A stretch of 64,000 bases of DNA from an uncultured Colwellia sp. (GCA_913062815.1 CAJXWZ010000005.1:1-64000), one strand, 5' to 3'; positions 27,503 to 37,224 are shown, numbered from the stretch's first letter. Made by a program: numbers and translations. The notes: a model not told the origin generated them from the sequence alone.

Positions 27503-29617
27503 ATGACATTACATGGAATAAAACACTTTAATAACAAAAACGCTCAGTTGACGGCATTAACCGCTGCTGTACTTTTTGGTTTATATGCTTCCCCTGCCTT
27601 TTCATTTACCAATGCTGAGCAAGATATTTTGTCCAGTAAAGAGCAAGCACAGAATAATGATCATGAAATTATCCAAGTTATCGGCAGACGAAATCAAGCC
27701 AATAGTGAAATGACAGCAGAAACAGAGCAATTAATGAGTGTTGCTGGTATTGGTAATGACCCGCTCAGTGCCGTGTATAGTTTACCCGGTATTGTATACG
27801 CTGGAGGTGACACAGGCTCACCCGCGGTTCGTGGTTCATCCCCTGATGATAATGCCTTTTATATTGACGACCTACCTGCTGGCTACCTATTCCATTTATT
27901 TGGCGACAGTATTTTTAACGAAAACCTTATTCGTGATTTTAGTTTGCACCCGGCCGCATTTGGCAGCGCATATGGCAATGCCACTGGCGGCGTTTTTGAT
28001 GTGAAACTTAGAGATCCTCGTCATCAGGATATAGAAACCACAGTAGACGTAAGCATGTTAAAAAGTGGTGTTTTGGTGGAAGGTTCGGCAACTGAGAACT
28101 CTGCTTTTTACCTGTCATATCGTCGTAGTCAAATTCACCTATTTTTACCTGAAGGTGAAGAAGATGAAGGTTATACCATTTTTAAAGCACCAATCAGTGA
28201 CGATTATCAAGCCAAGTATCAGTGGTTACTGGGTGACGCACACAAACTTACTTTCAGCGCTTCCGGTGCAAGTGACGTGGGTGGTGTTAATATTTCTGAG
28301 AATTCTGAAGACGGACGTATTGATCCCGACAGTATCGGCGATTTAAAGCTTTCTACTCGTTTTGATAACCAAAGTATCTCTTGGCAATACTATGGTGATG
28401 ATCACAAAATGATGCATTTTGTTGCTGGGCATAATGTCAATGAAACTCAGGAAAAATTCGGCCAAGGTCAATTTGTTAATGTTGACGAAGAAAGCTATAA
28501 CCTCAGGTTTTTCTACCAACTTGCTTGGTTAGAAGATCACAAGCTCGGCTTTGGCATTGATTACAGTAAAACTGATGCCGATTATAGCTTTGATCTCATA
28601 CCCTATTATTGCACTGAGTTTGACAACGACTGCCGTCAACATAAAGGAGATAGAATTCAAGATAAAGCTTCGTTAACCGAACAAAATATTGCAGTTTACT
28701 TAGATGAAACTTGGCAAATCAATAGTGACTTACAATTAGTAATGGGTTTGCGTGGCGAGAGAAATGATTACACTGAGCAAAGTTTTATTCACCCTAGACT
28801 GTCCGTAAATTGGCAAGCAACGAACAACTTATTAATCAAAGCTAAAGCGGGTAGCTACAGCCGCTTTCCAGATATAGATACGGCAATAAAAAAACTGGGT
28901 AATCCAAATATAAAATCGCCTAAAGCAACACATTACTCCCTTGGCTTTGATTATAATATTAATGACTTATGGTTTAGTTCAGTTGACATTTACCACAAAA
29001 AACTCGATGACTTACCCCGTTCTACCGATGAACTAAGTATCAATTCAACGTCTGGCGAAGATTTGCATTACACCGCTGATACGTCTGGCACTGCACACGG
29101 CGTAGAATGGTTAGTTCGACGAGAACGCCAGAATGGTTGGTTTGGCTGGGCATCGCTGAGTTGGTCTAAAAGCGACCGTACTGATGACTTAACTAACGTC
29201 ACTAGCGACTATTATCTTGATACGCCACTTGTGGCTAATGTAGTCGCAAATTATGAATTGAATGAGCACTGGGATTTTGGATTACGCTTCACCTTACGTA
29301 GTGGCGCAAAATACACTCCAATAACAGGATTAAGAGAAAACCCTGATTATGAAGATCATTTTTTACCTAATTATGGCGACGTTAATTCAAAAAATTTACC
29401 TACCTATCATCGCTTAGATTTAGAAGCTAACTATAAAACTCGATACTGGGGTTACGATGCTCAATGGACGTTTGCTGTTATCAACGCCTTAGCTCAGGAA
29501 AACATTTCAGGTTATTACTATGATCCTGAAGATAACGACAGCACTACAAATTACAGTGTAAATGGCGAAGAAGACATTGGCATTTTTCCTTACATTGGTT
29601 TGAAAATGACATTCTAA
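27503..29617 (+). CDS. TonB-dependent receptor
   Basis: A 704-residue outer-membrane receptor: signal peptide (ends near YASPAFSF), plug with IQVIGRR, VYSLPGIVYAGGDTGSPAVRGSSPDDN and YIDDLPAGYLFH, and a barrel ending KMTF. The plug begins in the short-N-terminus manner seen in receptors with a GSPAVRGSSPxDN motif. No ligand is suggested by neighbours; it is divergent from gcdH. The ATG has no strong ribosome site. Confidence 0.88.
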   Translation: MTLHGIKHFNNKNAQLTALTAAVLFGLYASPAFSFTNAEQDILSSKEQAQNNDHEIIQVIGRRNQANSEMTAETEQLMSVAGIGNDPLSAVYSLPGIVYAGGDTGSPAVRGSSPDDNAFYIDDLPAGYLFHLFGDSIFNENLIRDFSLHPAAFGSAYGNATGGVFDVKLRDPRHQDIETTVDVSMLKSGVLVEGSATENSAFYLSYRRSQIHLFLPEGEEDEGYTIFKAPISDDYQAKYQWLLGDAHKLTFSASGASDVGGVNISENSEDGRIDPDSIGDLKLSTRFDNQSISWQYYGDDHKMMHFVAGHNVNETQEKFGQGQFVNVDEESYNLRFFYQLAWLEDHKLGFGIDYSKTDADYSFDLIPYYCTEFDNDCRQHKGDRIQDKASLTEQNIAVYLDETWQINSDLQLVMGLRGERNDYTEQSFIHPRLSVNWQATNNLLIKAKAGSYSRFPDIDTAIKKLGNPNIKSPKATHYSLGFDYNINDLWFSSVDIYHKKLDDLPRSTDELSINSTSGEDLHYTADTSGTAHGVEWLVRRERQNGWFGWASLSWSKSDRTDDLTNVTSDYYLDTPLVANVVANYELNEHWDFGLRFTLRSGAKYTPITGLRENPDYEDHFLPNYGDVNSKNLPTYHRLDLEANYKTRYWGYDAQWTFAVINALAQENISGYYYDPEDNDSTTNYSVNGEEDIGIFPYIGLKMTF

Positions 29618-29735
29618 ATGTACAGAGGTTTACACTTTATTACATAACATACTTACCCGGTATGTTATGTTTCACCAACAATCAATGGCGAATGCATTAA
29701 CAGGCTTGCTATTGATAATGAAGAAGGATATCAAA

Positions 29736-30167
29736 ATGAATAAACTACTTATTTCGTTACTATTGTTAAGTGGCTGTGCAACGCAAGGCGTTAACAGAGC
29801 AGATCAAAATGAGATTATAAAAGAATTCTATGCATCAGTTAGCTCCGTTCAGCAGGTAAAATTATCATCAGAAGTTAAAACTGGTATGGCGAGTGGGGCT
29901 GTTATTGGCGTTCTTGATGAACTTGACGGCAATCATGAAGAGATGATTGCCGGCGGGATTATAGGCGCATTAGTTGGTGGTTTATTTACCGCTATTTTTG
30001 AAGGTAGTGATACAGCTTACCAGTACTCTTTATCTTCTGCTATTGATGGTCCATTTAGTGTTATCCAAAAAGAAAAAATTGATACTGAGTCTGGTTGTGT
30101 AAAAGTCAGACTAGGTCATGAAGTTTCTATCTCTAGTGCGCTATCAGATGACTGCGTGATATTGTAA
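29736..30167 (+). CDS. small lipoprotein with glycine-zipper-like segment
   Basis: A 143-residue predicted lipoprotein: lipobox LLSGC at about residues 8-12 after MNKLLISLL, then a Gly-rich stretch (IAGGIIGALVGGLFTAIFEG) like membrane-inserting glycine zippers. I moved the start from 29667 to ATG 29736, which follows AAGGA and gives a normal lipoprotein signal. Related in style to the glycine-zipper gene at 32366. Function unknown. Confidence 0.7.
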   Translation: MNKLLISLLLLSGCATQGVNRADQNEIIKEFYASVSSVQQVKLSSEVKTGMASGAVIGVLDELDGNHEEMIAGGIIGALVGGLFTAIFEGSDTAYQYSLSSAIDGPFSVIQKEKIDTESGCVKVRLGHEVSISSALSDDCVIL

Positions 30168-30250
30168 AGTAAAAGATAACTTTAACTCATTTAAATGGTT
30201 GGATAAATTCGCTTAATTATCTAGTATAGCGCCTCAATTTAAGCTTTAAA

Positions 30251-31705
30251 ATGTTACGAAAACCATCTATTGAATATATGCAAATAAATCATTTTAAAAA
30301 CGGGTTACTGATAGCGCTAATACTCATACTTTGTGGTTGTAGTAGTGCTTCATTAAATGATTTATTTAATGGCTATGACCAGCAAATGAGAGGTGTTAAA
30401 CAATCACAGCTGCAAGGAAACTTTAAGCAAGCTATCAACTTAATACCACCACGTAGCAGTAATGATAGTAGTTATAGTTTAAGCATGTTAGAAAAAGCAC
30501 GCTTAGAATTCTTAGCAAATAAGCCAGAGCAAAGCCAACAAGACTTTGAACAGGTTTATAACGTGATACAAAAATCTCAACAAGCAGCAAAATTTCAACT
30601 TAGTAGAGGTGTTGAAAATTTCGGTGCAATACTTAGCAATGACAATGTCATTCGTTACGATATTCCACTGTATGAGCAAAGTATGCTACATAGCTATCAA
30701 GCGTTTAACTATTTACAACAAAAAGACTTATCTGGTGCTCTAGTAGAAATTAGGCGCGCTAACATTGTTCAACAACAAGCGTTGAGAGACAATCTTGGTA
30801 GTATTTATAATGTGCAAAATCAGCTTGGAGACAATAGCTTTTACTTTGATGATGTAGCAAATAGATATCCAGATATGAGCAATACCATTGGTAAGGTCAA
30901 GAATGGCTTTCAAAATGCTTATACGTTTTTTTTATCTGCTTTACTTTATGAAGCAGCAGGCCAGCAGAATGACGCTTACATTGATTATAAAAAAGCTTTA
31001 GAAATTTACCCTGAAAACAGCTATTTACAACAAGATGTTATGCGTTTAGCAACGTCTTTGCACATGACTGATGACATAGCTAAATATAAAGCACGCTTTG
31101 CCTATGCAAGTTCAACAGTAGATAATGAACAAAACCAAGGTCAAATCGTTATTTTTGCAGAAAGTGGCATAGTGGCAAACAAGCAAGAATATTCAATGAA
31201 CTTGCCAGTATATACTAGCCACGATGATATGAGATTTTATAGTGTGGCCTTGCCAAGTTATCAAAATCAATTAAAAGTTTTTTCTCCCGTTGAATTGGTA
31301 TACCAGAACAAACATTATCAAACAGAAGAAATAGTTAGAATTCAATCATTGGCGGCAAAATCGTTAGAAGATCAATTACCAGCAATCGTCACTCGGCAGG
31401 TATCACGATTAATTGCCAAAGAAAAGTTTAGAGAGCAGGCACAACGACAAGGTGGAGATCTCGGTAACATATTTGCCAATATATATAATATGTCGACAGA
31501 AAAAGCAGATACACGTAGTTGGAGCACATTACCTGATAGCATTCAAATTTTACGATTGAACTTAGCGTCAGGGGAGCATCAACTAGAACTCAACGTTAAC
31601 GGAAAATCGCAAGTGCTTAACGTGTCTATCCAAGCAAATAAAATAACATTGGTAAAGTTAACAGCAATCGGCAGTTTTACTAATTACCACACATTTAATA
31701 TATAA
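30251..31705 (+). CDS. COG3014-type lipoprotein
   Basis: A 484-residue predicted lipoprotein (lipobox LILCGC near residue 27-29) with TPR-like helical repeats in the middle (YEAAGQQNDAYIDYKKALEI), matching the uncharacterised COG3014 group. Start at 30251 or the ATG at 30278; neither has a clear ribosome site. Fourteen bases upstream of the LpoB-like gene, so probably one operon with the next two genes. In this setting a role at the cell wall or outer membrane is likely. Confidence 0.8.
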   Translation: MLRKPSIEYMQINHFKNGLLIALILILCGCSSASLNDLFNGYDQQMRGVKQSQLQGNFKQAINLIPPRSSNDSSYSLSMLEKARLEFLANKPEQSQQDFEQVYNVIQKSQQAAKFQLSRGVENFGAILSNDNVIRYDIPLYEQSMLHSYQAFNYLQQKDLSGALVEIRRANIVQQQALRDNLGSIYNVQNQLGDNSFYFDDVANRYPDMSNTIGKVKNGFQNAYTFFLSALLYEAAGQQNDAYIDYKKALEIYPENSYLQQDVMRLATSLHMTDDIAKYKARFAYASSTVDNEQNQGQIVIFAESGIVANKQEYSMNLPVYTSHDDMRFYSVALPSYQNQLKVFSPVELVYQNKHYQTEEIVRIQSLAAKSLEDQLPAIVTRQVSRLIAKEKFREQAQRQGGDLGNIFANIYNMSTEKADTRSWSTLPDSIQILRLNLASGEHQLELNVNGKSQVLNVSIQANKITLVKLTAIGSFTNYHTFNI

Positions 31706-31718
31706 AAGGCTTATCATC

Positions 31719-32321
31719 ATGAACAGATTGTTTTTAGTAACCGCACTATGCGTATCAATAGTTAGCGTAAGTGGCTGTAGCAATAAGTCTGTAGTTCGTT
31801 ATGGCGATGCAGAAGCAGTAGAAACAACAGATGTTAACTTTGGCTCTACTGATTTACAAAAAATCGCGAACCAAATGGCAGACTCTTTGGTTTTATCACC
31901 TGTGGTAGGCACGGCAACCGAAAATAATCGTCCAATCATTTTTGTTGAACGCATTAAAAATAAAACCAGTGAACATATTGATACAGAATCGGTCACAGAT
32001 TCTATATCAACCAGATTGTTGCGCTCAGGTAAATTTCGTTTTGTCGATATGGGAAGTGTTAACGCAGTACGTGAACAACTGGAATTCCAACAAAATAGCG
32101 GGTTGGTTGATACGAGTAAAGCCATAGCCTTCGGTCAACACGTTGGCGCCCAATATATGTTATACGGTAATCTCGCGAGTATTGTTAAATCCAATAAAGA
32201 TGCCTCAGATGTCTATTATAAGTTTACTCTGCGTTTAATGGATTTAAAAAGCGGCCTGGTTGAGTGGGCAGACGAAACAGAAATTCGCAAAACAAAAGGC
32301 AAAGAACTGGTAGGCTGGTAG
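31719..32321 (+). CDS. lpoB: LpoB-type penicillin-binding protein activator lipoprotein
   Basis: A 200-residue outer-membrane lipoprotein (lipobox SVSGC, Cys20) with the LpoB/YcfM globular domain (RPIIFVERIKNKTSEHID, LRSGKFRFVD, GAQYMLYGNLASI, LVEWADETEIRK). LpoB reaches through the periplasm to stimulate PBP1b. The linker between Cys and the domain is shorter than in E. coli. It lies between a COG3014 lipoprotein and a glycine-zipper protein, a trio that recurs in marine gammaproteobacteria. Whether it activates PBP1b is inferred from family. Confidence 0.82.
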   Translation: MNRLFLVTALCVSIVSVSGCSNKSVVRYGDAEAVETTDVNFGSTDLQKIANQMADSLVLSPVVGTATENNRPIIFVERIKNKTSEHIDTESVTDSISTRLLRSGKFRFVDMGSVNAVREQLEFQQNSGLVDTSKAIAFGQHVGAQYMLYGNLASIVKSNKDASDVYYKFTLRLMDLKSGLVEWADETEIRKTKGKELVGW

Positions 32322-32365
32322 CAATATTATTCACTTAGCTAAAGCACCATTTTCAGGAGTACATC

Positions 32366-32842
32366 ATGAGAACGACAACACTACATATTTTACTTTTATT
32401 ACCGCTATTTTTTGGTGCTAATAGTGTTTTTGCTGATTACGACAGAAATAAAGCAGTGCCAGTTGAAAAGGTAATATTTGGCAGTGTTATCTCCGTACGT
32501 CACATCAGCCAAGAAGAACTAATGCAAGATAAAGATAGTGGCTGGCATACGTTCGGCGGTGCGCTCATTGGCGGTGTTATTGGTCATCAGTTTGGCGATG
32601 GTAGCGGCAGAGATGTGGCCACTATTCTAGGCGCTTTAATAGGTAGCGCTATTACTAGCAATGGCGCTAATCAGGAAAAAGTTAAAGTCAGTCAATTAGT
32701 TGAATTAATGATTGAGGTTGATAGTGGCGAACAATATATGGTGATTCAAGACTTAGACAAACAGATGCTATTTTCTGCTAATGATAAAATTAGAATGATT
32801 TATCTTGCCAATGCGACTGTTAGAGTAGATAAACAACGTTAA
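32366..32842 (+). CDS. glycine-zipper outer-membrane protein
   Basis: A 158-residue exported protein (signal ends near NSVFADYD) with a glycine-zipper segment of the SlyB/Rick_17kDa type (FGGALIGGVIGHQFGDGSG and GALIGSAI). A strong AGGAG lies ahead of the ATG. It is the last gene of the COG3014-lpoB group. The family is linked with outer-membrane integrity; the specific role is unknown. Confidence 0.78.
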   Translation: MRTTTLHILLLLPLFFGANSVFADYDRNKAVPVEKVIFGSVISVRHISQEELMQDKDSGWHTFGGALIGGVIGHQFGDGSGRDVATILGALIGSAITSNGANQEKVKVSQLVELMIEVDSGEQYMVIQDLDKQMLFSANDKIRMIYLANATVRVDKQR

Positions 32843-32917
32843 AAGGTAAGTTCCTTGATTTAAGTAATTCCTTACATTTTTTAAACATTTTCTACCGACA
32901 AGTTCGACAAAAACCGT

Positions 32918-32950
32918 GTAACACTGTGGTAACATATTAGCACTTATATC
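32918..32950 (+). promoter_or_regulatory. direct-repeat operator ahead of mipA, likely OmpR-family site
   Basis: GTAACA (32918-32923) is repeated at 32929-32934 with an 11-bp period (N5 between). TATATC (32945-32950) lies 10 bp further, as a possible -10. PhoP/OmpR-family regulators bind such hexamer repeats at this distance from the -10. The response-regulator gene of the same cluster is the natural candidate. Confidence 0.55.
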
Positions 32951-32968
32951 ATTGTACATATTGCTATT

Positions 32969-33886
32969 ATGTTTACTAAACCAATCAACCCCAACATTAT
33001 AAATCGGTTATTTATCTACTCGATTGTTGCCATAGCTTTTTTTATTGCCGCAACTACTCATGCGAGCCCAGAAGAACAAAGCTTAACAACGCATGGCAAT
33101 ACTCCTATTACCAAAGATGCTTTTGAATGGCAGTTTATGTTAGACATGGCGTTAGTTAATTCCCCTGTAATGCTTACTGATGTTGAACAAACAGAACTAT
33201 GGGATTATGTGCAATTAGGGCTTTTATTTGATATTTCTTATAAAGGTTTTTTCTTAAGAACAAACTCTAGGCGCTCTTCAACAATATTAGGGGGAGAAGA
33301 GCTTGGCTATCAAATTACCGTACAAAAAGATTGGCAGTTAGACGTTATATTGAAGGCTTATATTGAAGGTTTCGATCCTATCGAAATCCTAGATGACCAA
33401 AACAAAGATATTCCTGAATTAGTCGGCCTGAATAACCGTGAATATACTAGCGGTATTGCTTTACGTTACTCGCGCTATTTTGAAAATGCTATATTTTATA
33501 TCGATATTGCTAGCGCTCGAGCAAGTGAGAATGAACAAGGGCACTCTGCAACCGGTATTATTATCGATAGCTTTTATAGTTACTTAATACCCTATCGCAA
33601 TTGGGATATATATTTAGGCGCAGGGCTAACTTATTATGAAAAAGCGCTTATGGATTATTATATTGGCATAAATGCTGACGAAGTCAGTAGTGCTAGGCCT
33701 TTTCATATTGCTGACAGTACTTTTAGAGCGCAACTAGAAGTATATGCACAATACCCCTTATCCCAGAGCTGGTCTTTTAACGCTGGCATTACCCAAAGCT
33801 TTTATTCAAATAGTATAAAACGCAGCCCTATTATTGATAAAAATAAGTTAACTCAGCTTATGGTTGGAGTGCTTTATGTATTCTAG
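32969..33886 (+). CDS. MipA/OmpV family outer-membrane protein
   Basis: A 305-residue protein with signal peptide (ends near ATTHASP) and a beta-barrel of the MipA/OmpV fold (GYQITVQKDW, LRYSRYFENAIFYIDIA, YLGAGLTYYEKALMDYY, GITQSFYSNSIKRSPI, ending MVGVLYVF). MipA was described as an MltA/PBP1b scaffold, and OmpV-like members act as outer-membrane channels. The gene overlaps the DUF3019 gene by 11 bases and heads a four-gene cluster with a two-component system. Such clusters are typically induced by envelope-active compounds. Confidence 0.87.
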   Translation: MFTKPINPNIINRLFIYSIVAIAFFIAATTHASPEEQSLTTHGNTPITKDAFEWQFMLDMALVNSPVMLTDVEQTELWDYVQLGLLFDISYKGFFLRTNSRRSSTILGGEELGYQITVQKDWQLDVILKAYIEGFDPIEILDDQNKDIPELVGLNNREYTSGIALRYSRYFENAIFYIDIASARASENEQGHSATGIIIDSFYSYLIPYRNWDIYLGAGLTYYEKALMDYYIGINADEVSSARPFHIADSTFRAQLEVYAQYPLSQSWSFNAGITQSFYSNSIKRSPIIDKNKLTQLMVGVLYVF

Positions 33887-34304
33887 CGTTAGCAAAGGAT
33901 TTGCTCTGCTTGTTTTAGTTTTAATGAATTGCATAATGTTTTCAGCCAAAGCTGCAAATGGCATTACCGTATCTACTGAGATTAATTTTAGTGCTCAACC
34001 GCAACAATGTGTAACCTTGCACCAAGGACGAGATTGTTTTGCCACCATACTTATTCAGTGGCAAAGACCAACATCGCAAACTATCTGCCTTTTTCACGTC
34101 AATAAAAAGCAAGCGACTAGTAAAAAACAGTTGATGTGTTGGCCAGAAAGTAAAGCAGGCCAAGCAAATATAGAATTCGAGTCTAGTGATAACCTTACCT
34201 ACCAATTACGTACGCAGCTCGATGATCGCTTACTTGCAGAAACAGAAATTATAGTCAGTTGGCTACATAAAAACACCCGAAGACGTCGTTGGCGTTTGTT
34301 TTAA
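33876..34304 (+). CDS. DUF3019 periplasmic protein
   Basis: A 142-residue exported protein (signal ends near FSAKAANG) of the DUF3019 family: CVTLHQGRDCF and ILIQWQ, then CLF and LMCWPES, giving conserved Cys pairs. The ATG at 33876 follows GGAG and overlaps the end of mipA, so translation is coupled. The C-terminus is basic (HKNTRRRRWRLF). Function unknown; it accompanies mipA and two-component genes in related bacteria. Confidence 0.82.
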   Translation: MYSSVSKGFALLVLVLMNCIMFSAKAANGITVSTEINFSAQPQQCVTLHQGRDCFATILIQWQRPTSQTICLFHVNKKQATSKKQLMCWPESKAGQANIEFESSDNLTYQLRTQLDDRLLAETEIIVSWLHKNTRRRRWRLF

Positions 34305-34329
34305 TCACATAAAATTTAAGGAAAATCAG

Positions 34330-35061
34330 ATGAATACTATTTTATTGGTTGAAGATGATATCAGCTTGGCTAACTGGGTTAGTGAATACTTAATAGAGCA
34401 AGAGTTTAACGTTATTCATGTAGAACGTGGCGACCTAGTGCTAGAGAAAGTCAAAAATGAAAGTATAGATCTGGTATTACTTGATGTCATGTTGCCTGGT
34501 TTAAATGGTATAGAAGTTTGCCGACTTATCAGGCAATACTGTCAAATACCTATCATCATGTTAACCGCCAGAGCCGATGAATTTGACGAAGTTATTGGCC
34601 TTGAAGCAGGTGCAGATGACTATGTCATTAAGCCTGTTAGACCCAGAGCACTGCTGGCAAGAATCAATAGACAATTATCAAGTCAACTCCCAAAAATTCA
34701 AGAAACAAACAACCTAACTTTTGGACAGTTAAGCATTAATCAAGAAGCTAAACGCGTCACTTATCAAGGAGAAGAGATCGAACTTTCATCTAGCCTTTTT
34801 GCTTTTTTAACATTTTTGGCCGAGCGAGCAGGCCATGTAGTCGATAGAGATTCTGTGTTTTTAGCTTTAAAAAAGCGAGAGTATGACGGCCAAGACAGAC
34901 GCTTTGATGTGATGCTGTCAAGTTTAAGAAAAGTCTTTCATGATGATCCGCAAAAGCCGAAAAAATTTAAAACTGTTTGGGGAAAGGGTTACCTATTCGT
35001 CAGTGATGCTTGGGGAGAGCTAGAAGATTTGAGCCACAAAGAGAACAAGGAAAGCAAGTAG
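34330..35061 (+). CDS. OmpR-family response regulator
   Basis: A 243-residue two-domain regulator: receiver with D9/D10, phospho-acceptor D52 (LLDVMLPG) and K101 (VIKP), then a winged helix C-terminal domain (LSSSLFAFLTFLAERAGHVV, VWGKGYLF). Its neighbours are DUF3019 upstream and its cognate kinase, starting 2 bp after its stop. It likely controls mipA through the GTAACA repeats and may also reach the spondin promoter. Confidence 0.93.
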   Translation: MNTILLVEDDISLANWVSEYLIEQEFNVIHVERGDLVLEKVKNESIDLVLLDVMLPGLNGIEVCRLIRQYCQIPIIMLTARADEFDEVIGLEAGADDYVIKPVRPRALLARINRQLSSQLPKIQETNNLTFGQLSINQEAKRVTYQGEEIELSSSLFAFLTFLAERAGHVVDRDSVFLALKKREYDGQDRRFDVMLSSLRKVFHDDPQKPKKFKTVWGKGYLFVSDAWGELEDLSHKENKESK

Positions 35062-35063
35062 CA

Positions 35064-36386
35064 ATGCGCGGGTTATATTTAAGTATTATCATAACCGTGA
35101 TCGGCTCACTTTTTTTCATTGGTTGGGGTTTAGATAAGCTAGCTGAACATGCAGATTCTGTGCAAGATGATAAGCTTGAACATCCAAGTATGCTAGTGTA
35201 TCGTCAATTAGCACAAGGTTTAGCTCAACAATTAGATATGCTTCCTGAAGAAGCACTTACCGATACTGTACAGCAATTTCAACAACAATATAAAATTACC
35301 AGCCACTTAGTATTAAGTCACGATATCGCCCTACCTAAATCTTTACTGGTGCAGTTAGCAGACAATGGCGGTCTATTATTGGCATCACAAAATGATCAAT
35401 ATTTATTAAAGGAGTTGGTGCAGCATCCAACTTATTTATTACAACTCAATTTCCCATTAGAACAAGAAGTAAACCAACCCATCAACTTTTTTCTGACACT
35501 CGCTATGTACCTTGGTATCAGTACTATCCTGATTTTGTGGGTATTTCCTTTGAGTAGACGACTATTTTTACTAAATAATGCTGCCGCTAAGATTGGTGCT
35601 GGTCAACTCAATATTCGTATTAGCCCAAGCCGCTTTTCTTATATAACAATGTTAGAAAACAGCTTTAATAATATGGCAAGTCAAATTGAAAAGTTGGTCG
35701 CTGATAACAAAATACTTGCGCGCAGTTTATCTCACGATATTCGCACACCTATTGCTTGTCTACGCTTTGGCTTAGAGGCGGCAATCGATAGTAAAACTAT
35801 AGAGAAAAAGGATAGCTACCTCACTCGAATGGATAGTGAACTCACTAATATGGAAGAAATGACCAGTGCATTTCTTGAATACGCCTCGATGGAGCGTCAA
35901 GCCCTACACCTAAATAAACAAGAAATTAAAGTAAACGAGTTAATTAGCTCCGCTGTGACAAATTGCCAATTACTTGCAAAGCAAAAACATGTACACATAG
36001 AGTTCACAAGCGTTATGCCAAATGTATACTATCACCTTGATTATCATTGGTGCTATCGCACGCTTGTTAACCTAATCACCAACGCTATAGGTTATGCACA
36101 AAGCCAAATATTATTGACACTCGAGGTCAATAATAAACATCTGATGATCACTATTGAAGATGATGGTAAAGGTATTGCCCCCGACAAACTCGATGTTATT
36201 TTCACACCTTTTGTAAAGCTAGAAGCACAAAGATCACGAGAAGAAGGTCATTTTGGCTTAGGACTCGCGATTTGTAGCAAAGTTGCAGACTGGCATCAGG
36301 GAAAGATTACCGCTGAAAATAGCAAAAGCTTATCCGGTGCGTGTTTTACCTTAACATTACCAAATAAGCTACCTAAGTCTCGTTAG
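35064..36386 (+). CDS. sensor histidine kinase
   Basis: A 440-residue membrane kinase: N-terminal TM helix, a periplasmic sensor of about 120 residues, a second TM (FFLTLAMYLGISTILILWVF), HAMP, H-box (SLSHDIRTPIACLR), N-box (NLITNAIGYA) and G-boxes (DDGKGI, FGLGLAI). The start is set at ATG 35064, two bases after the regulator stop and behind AAGGA; the longer frame would begin inside the regulator gene. It is the partner of the preceding regulator. Confidence 0.92.
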   Translation: MRGLYLSIIITVIGSLFFIGWGLDKLAEHADSVQDDKLEHPSMLVYRQLAQGLAQQLDMLPEEALTDTVQQFQQQYKITSHLVLSHDIALPKSLLVQLADNGGLLLASQNDQYLLKELVQHPTYLLQLNFPLEQEVNQPINFFLTLAMYLGISTILILWVFPLSRRLFLLNNAAAKIGAGQLNIRISPSRFSYITMLENSFNNMASQIEKLVADNKILARSLSHDIRTPIACLRFGLEAAIDSKTIEKKDSYLTRMDSELTNMEEMTSAFLEYASMERQALHLNKQEIKVNELISSAVTNCQLLAKQKHVHIEFTSVMPNVYYHLDYHWCYRTLVNLITNAIGYAQSQILLTLEVNNKHLMITIEDDGKGIAPDKLDVIFTPFVKLEAQRSREEGHFGLGLAICSKVADWHQGKITAENSKSLSGACFTLTLPNKLPKSR

Positions 36387-36424
36387 TGATAATTTTGTGA
36401 TAATTAAATAATAAAACTGTGATA
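36386..36424 (+). promoter_or_regulatory. phased GTGATA repeats ahead of the first spondin gene
   Basis: GTGATAATT occurs at 36386-36394 and 36397-36405 (11-bp period), and GTGATA again at 36419-36424, 22 bp further. Three hexamers on one helix face are the pattern of OmpR-family binding arrays. The array starts at the stop of the kinase gene and ends about 76 bp before the spondin gene start. Confidence 0.55.
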
Positions 36425-36500
36425 TGTTCGTGACCTTACCGCAATAACTGCTTGGCATACTACCTCTTGAATTTAACAAACATTTAGAGAAGGTACGGTC

Positions 36501-37214
36501 ATGACTACATCAAAAAAAATAAATACGTTACTCAGTGCAGGCGCTCTCGCATTAGCAAGCACCTCAACCATGGCACAAGACATGTCAATTACAGTAACAA
36601 ATTTAACTCAAGGATTACACTTTACGCCATTACTTACCTCAGCCCACACCAGTGACAATAAAATGTTCATGTCTGGTGAAGCAGCAACAGCTGAGTTACA
36701 AATGATGGCAGAAGGCGGCGATATATCAGGTTTAGCAAGTATGCTTACCAATGCTGATGCAAATAACAATGAAAACCCTGCTGCAGGCTTATTAGCTCCT
36801 GGCATGTCAACCACTTACACATTAACGAACGATAGTGGCAACACCCATTTATCAATGGTCACCATGATTCTTCCTTCAAATGATGGTTTTGTTGGTTTAG
36901 ACCGTTGGGAAATTCCTACCGAAGCTGGCACTTACACTATTAATTTAAATGCTTACGATGCCGGCACAGAAGCAAACAATGAACTTCGCGGTAGTGGTGC
37001 ACCAGGCATGCCAGGTATGCCAGTACCTCCTCCACTAGACGCGAGTTATGGTATGAATGGTACCGGGATTACTGATACCGAAAGCAATACTATGGTACAT
37101 ATTCATCGCGGTTCAATTGGTGATGATATGGCAGATGGCGGTAAAAGTGATGTAGACAATAGTATTCACCGTTGGTTAAACCCTGTTGCTAAATTAACTG
37201 TAACCATTCAATAA
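36501..37214 (+). CDS. secreted spondin-domain protein
   Basis: A 237-residue exported protein (signal ends near STSTMAQD) consisting of one Spondin_N-like domain: VTNLTQGLHFTPLL, HTSDNKMFMSGEA, NDGFVGLDRWEIP, NAYDAGTEANNEL. In animals the fold mediates matrix attachment; bacterial members are uncharacterised. It is followed by a second copy 10 bp after its stop, and both lie between two two-component systems. AGAAGG lies before the ATG. Confidence 0.82.
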   Translation: MTTSKKINTLLSAGALALASTSTMAQDMSITVTNLTQGLHFTPLLTSAHTSDNKMFMSGEAATAELQMMAEGGDISGLASMLTNADANNNENPAAGLLAPGMSTTYTLTNDSGNTHLSMVTMILPSNDGFVGLDRWEIPTEAGTYTINLNAYDAGTEANNELRGSGAPGMPGMPVPPPLDASYGMNGTGITDTESNTMVHIHRGSIGDDMADGGKSDVDNSIHRWLNPVAKLTVTIQ

Positions 37215-37224
37215 GGAGGAGATT

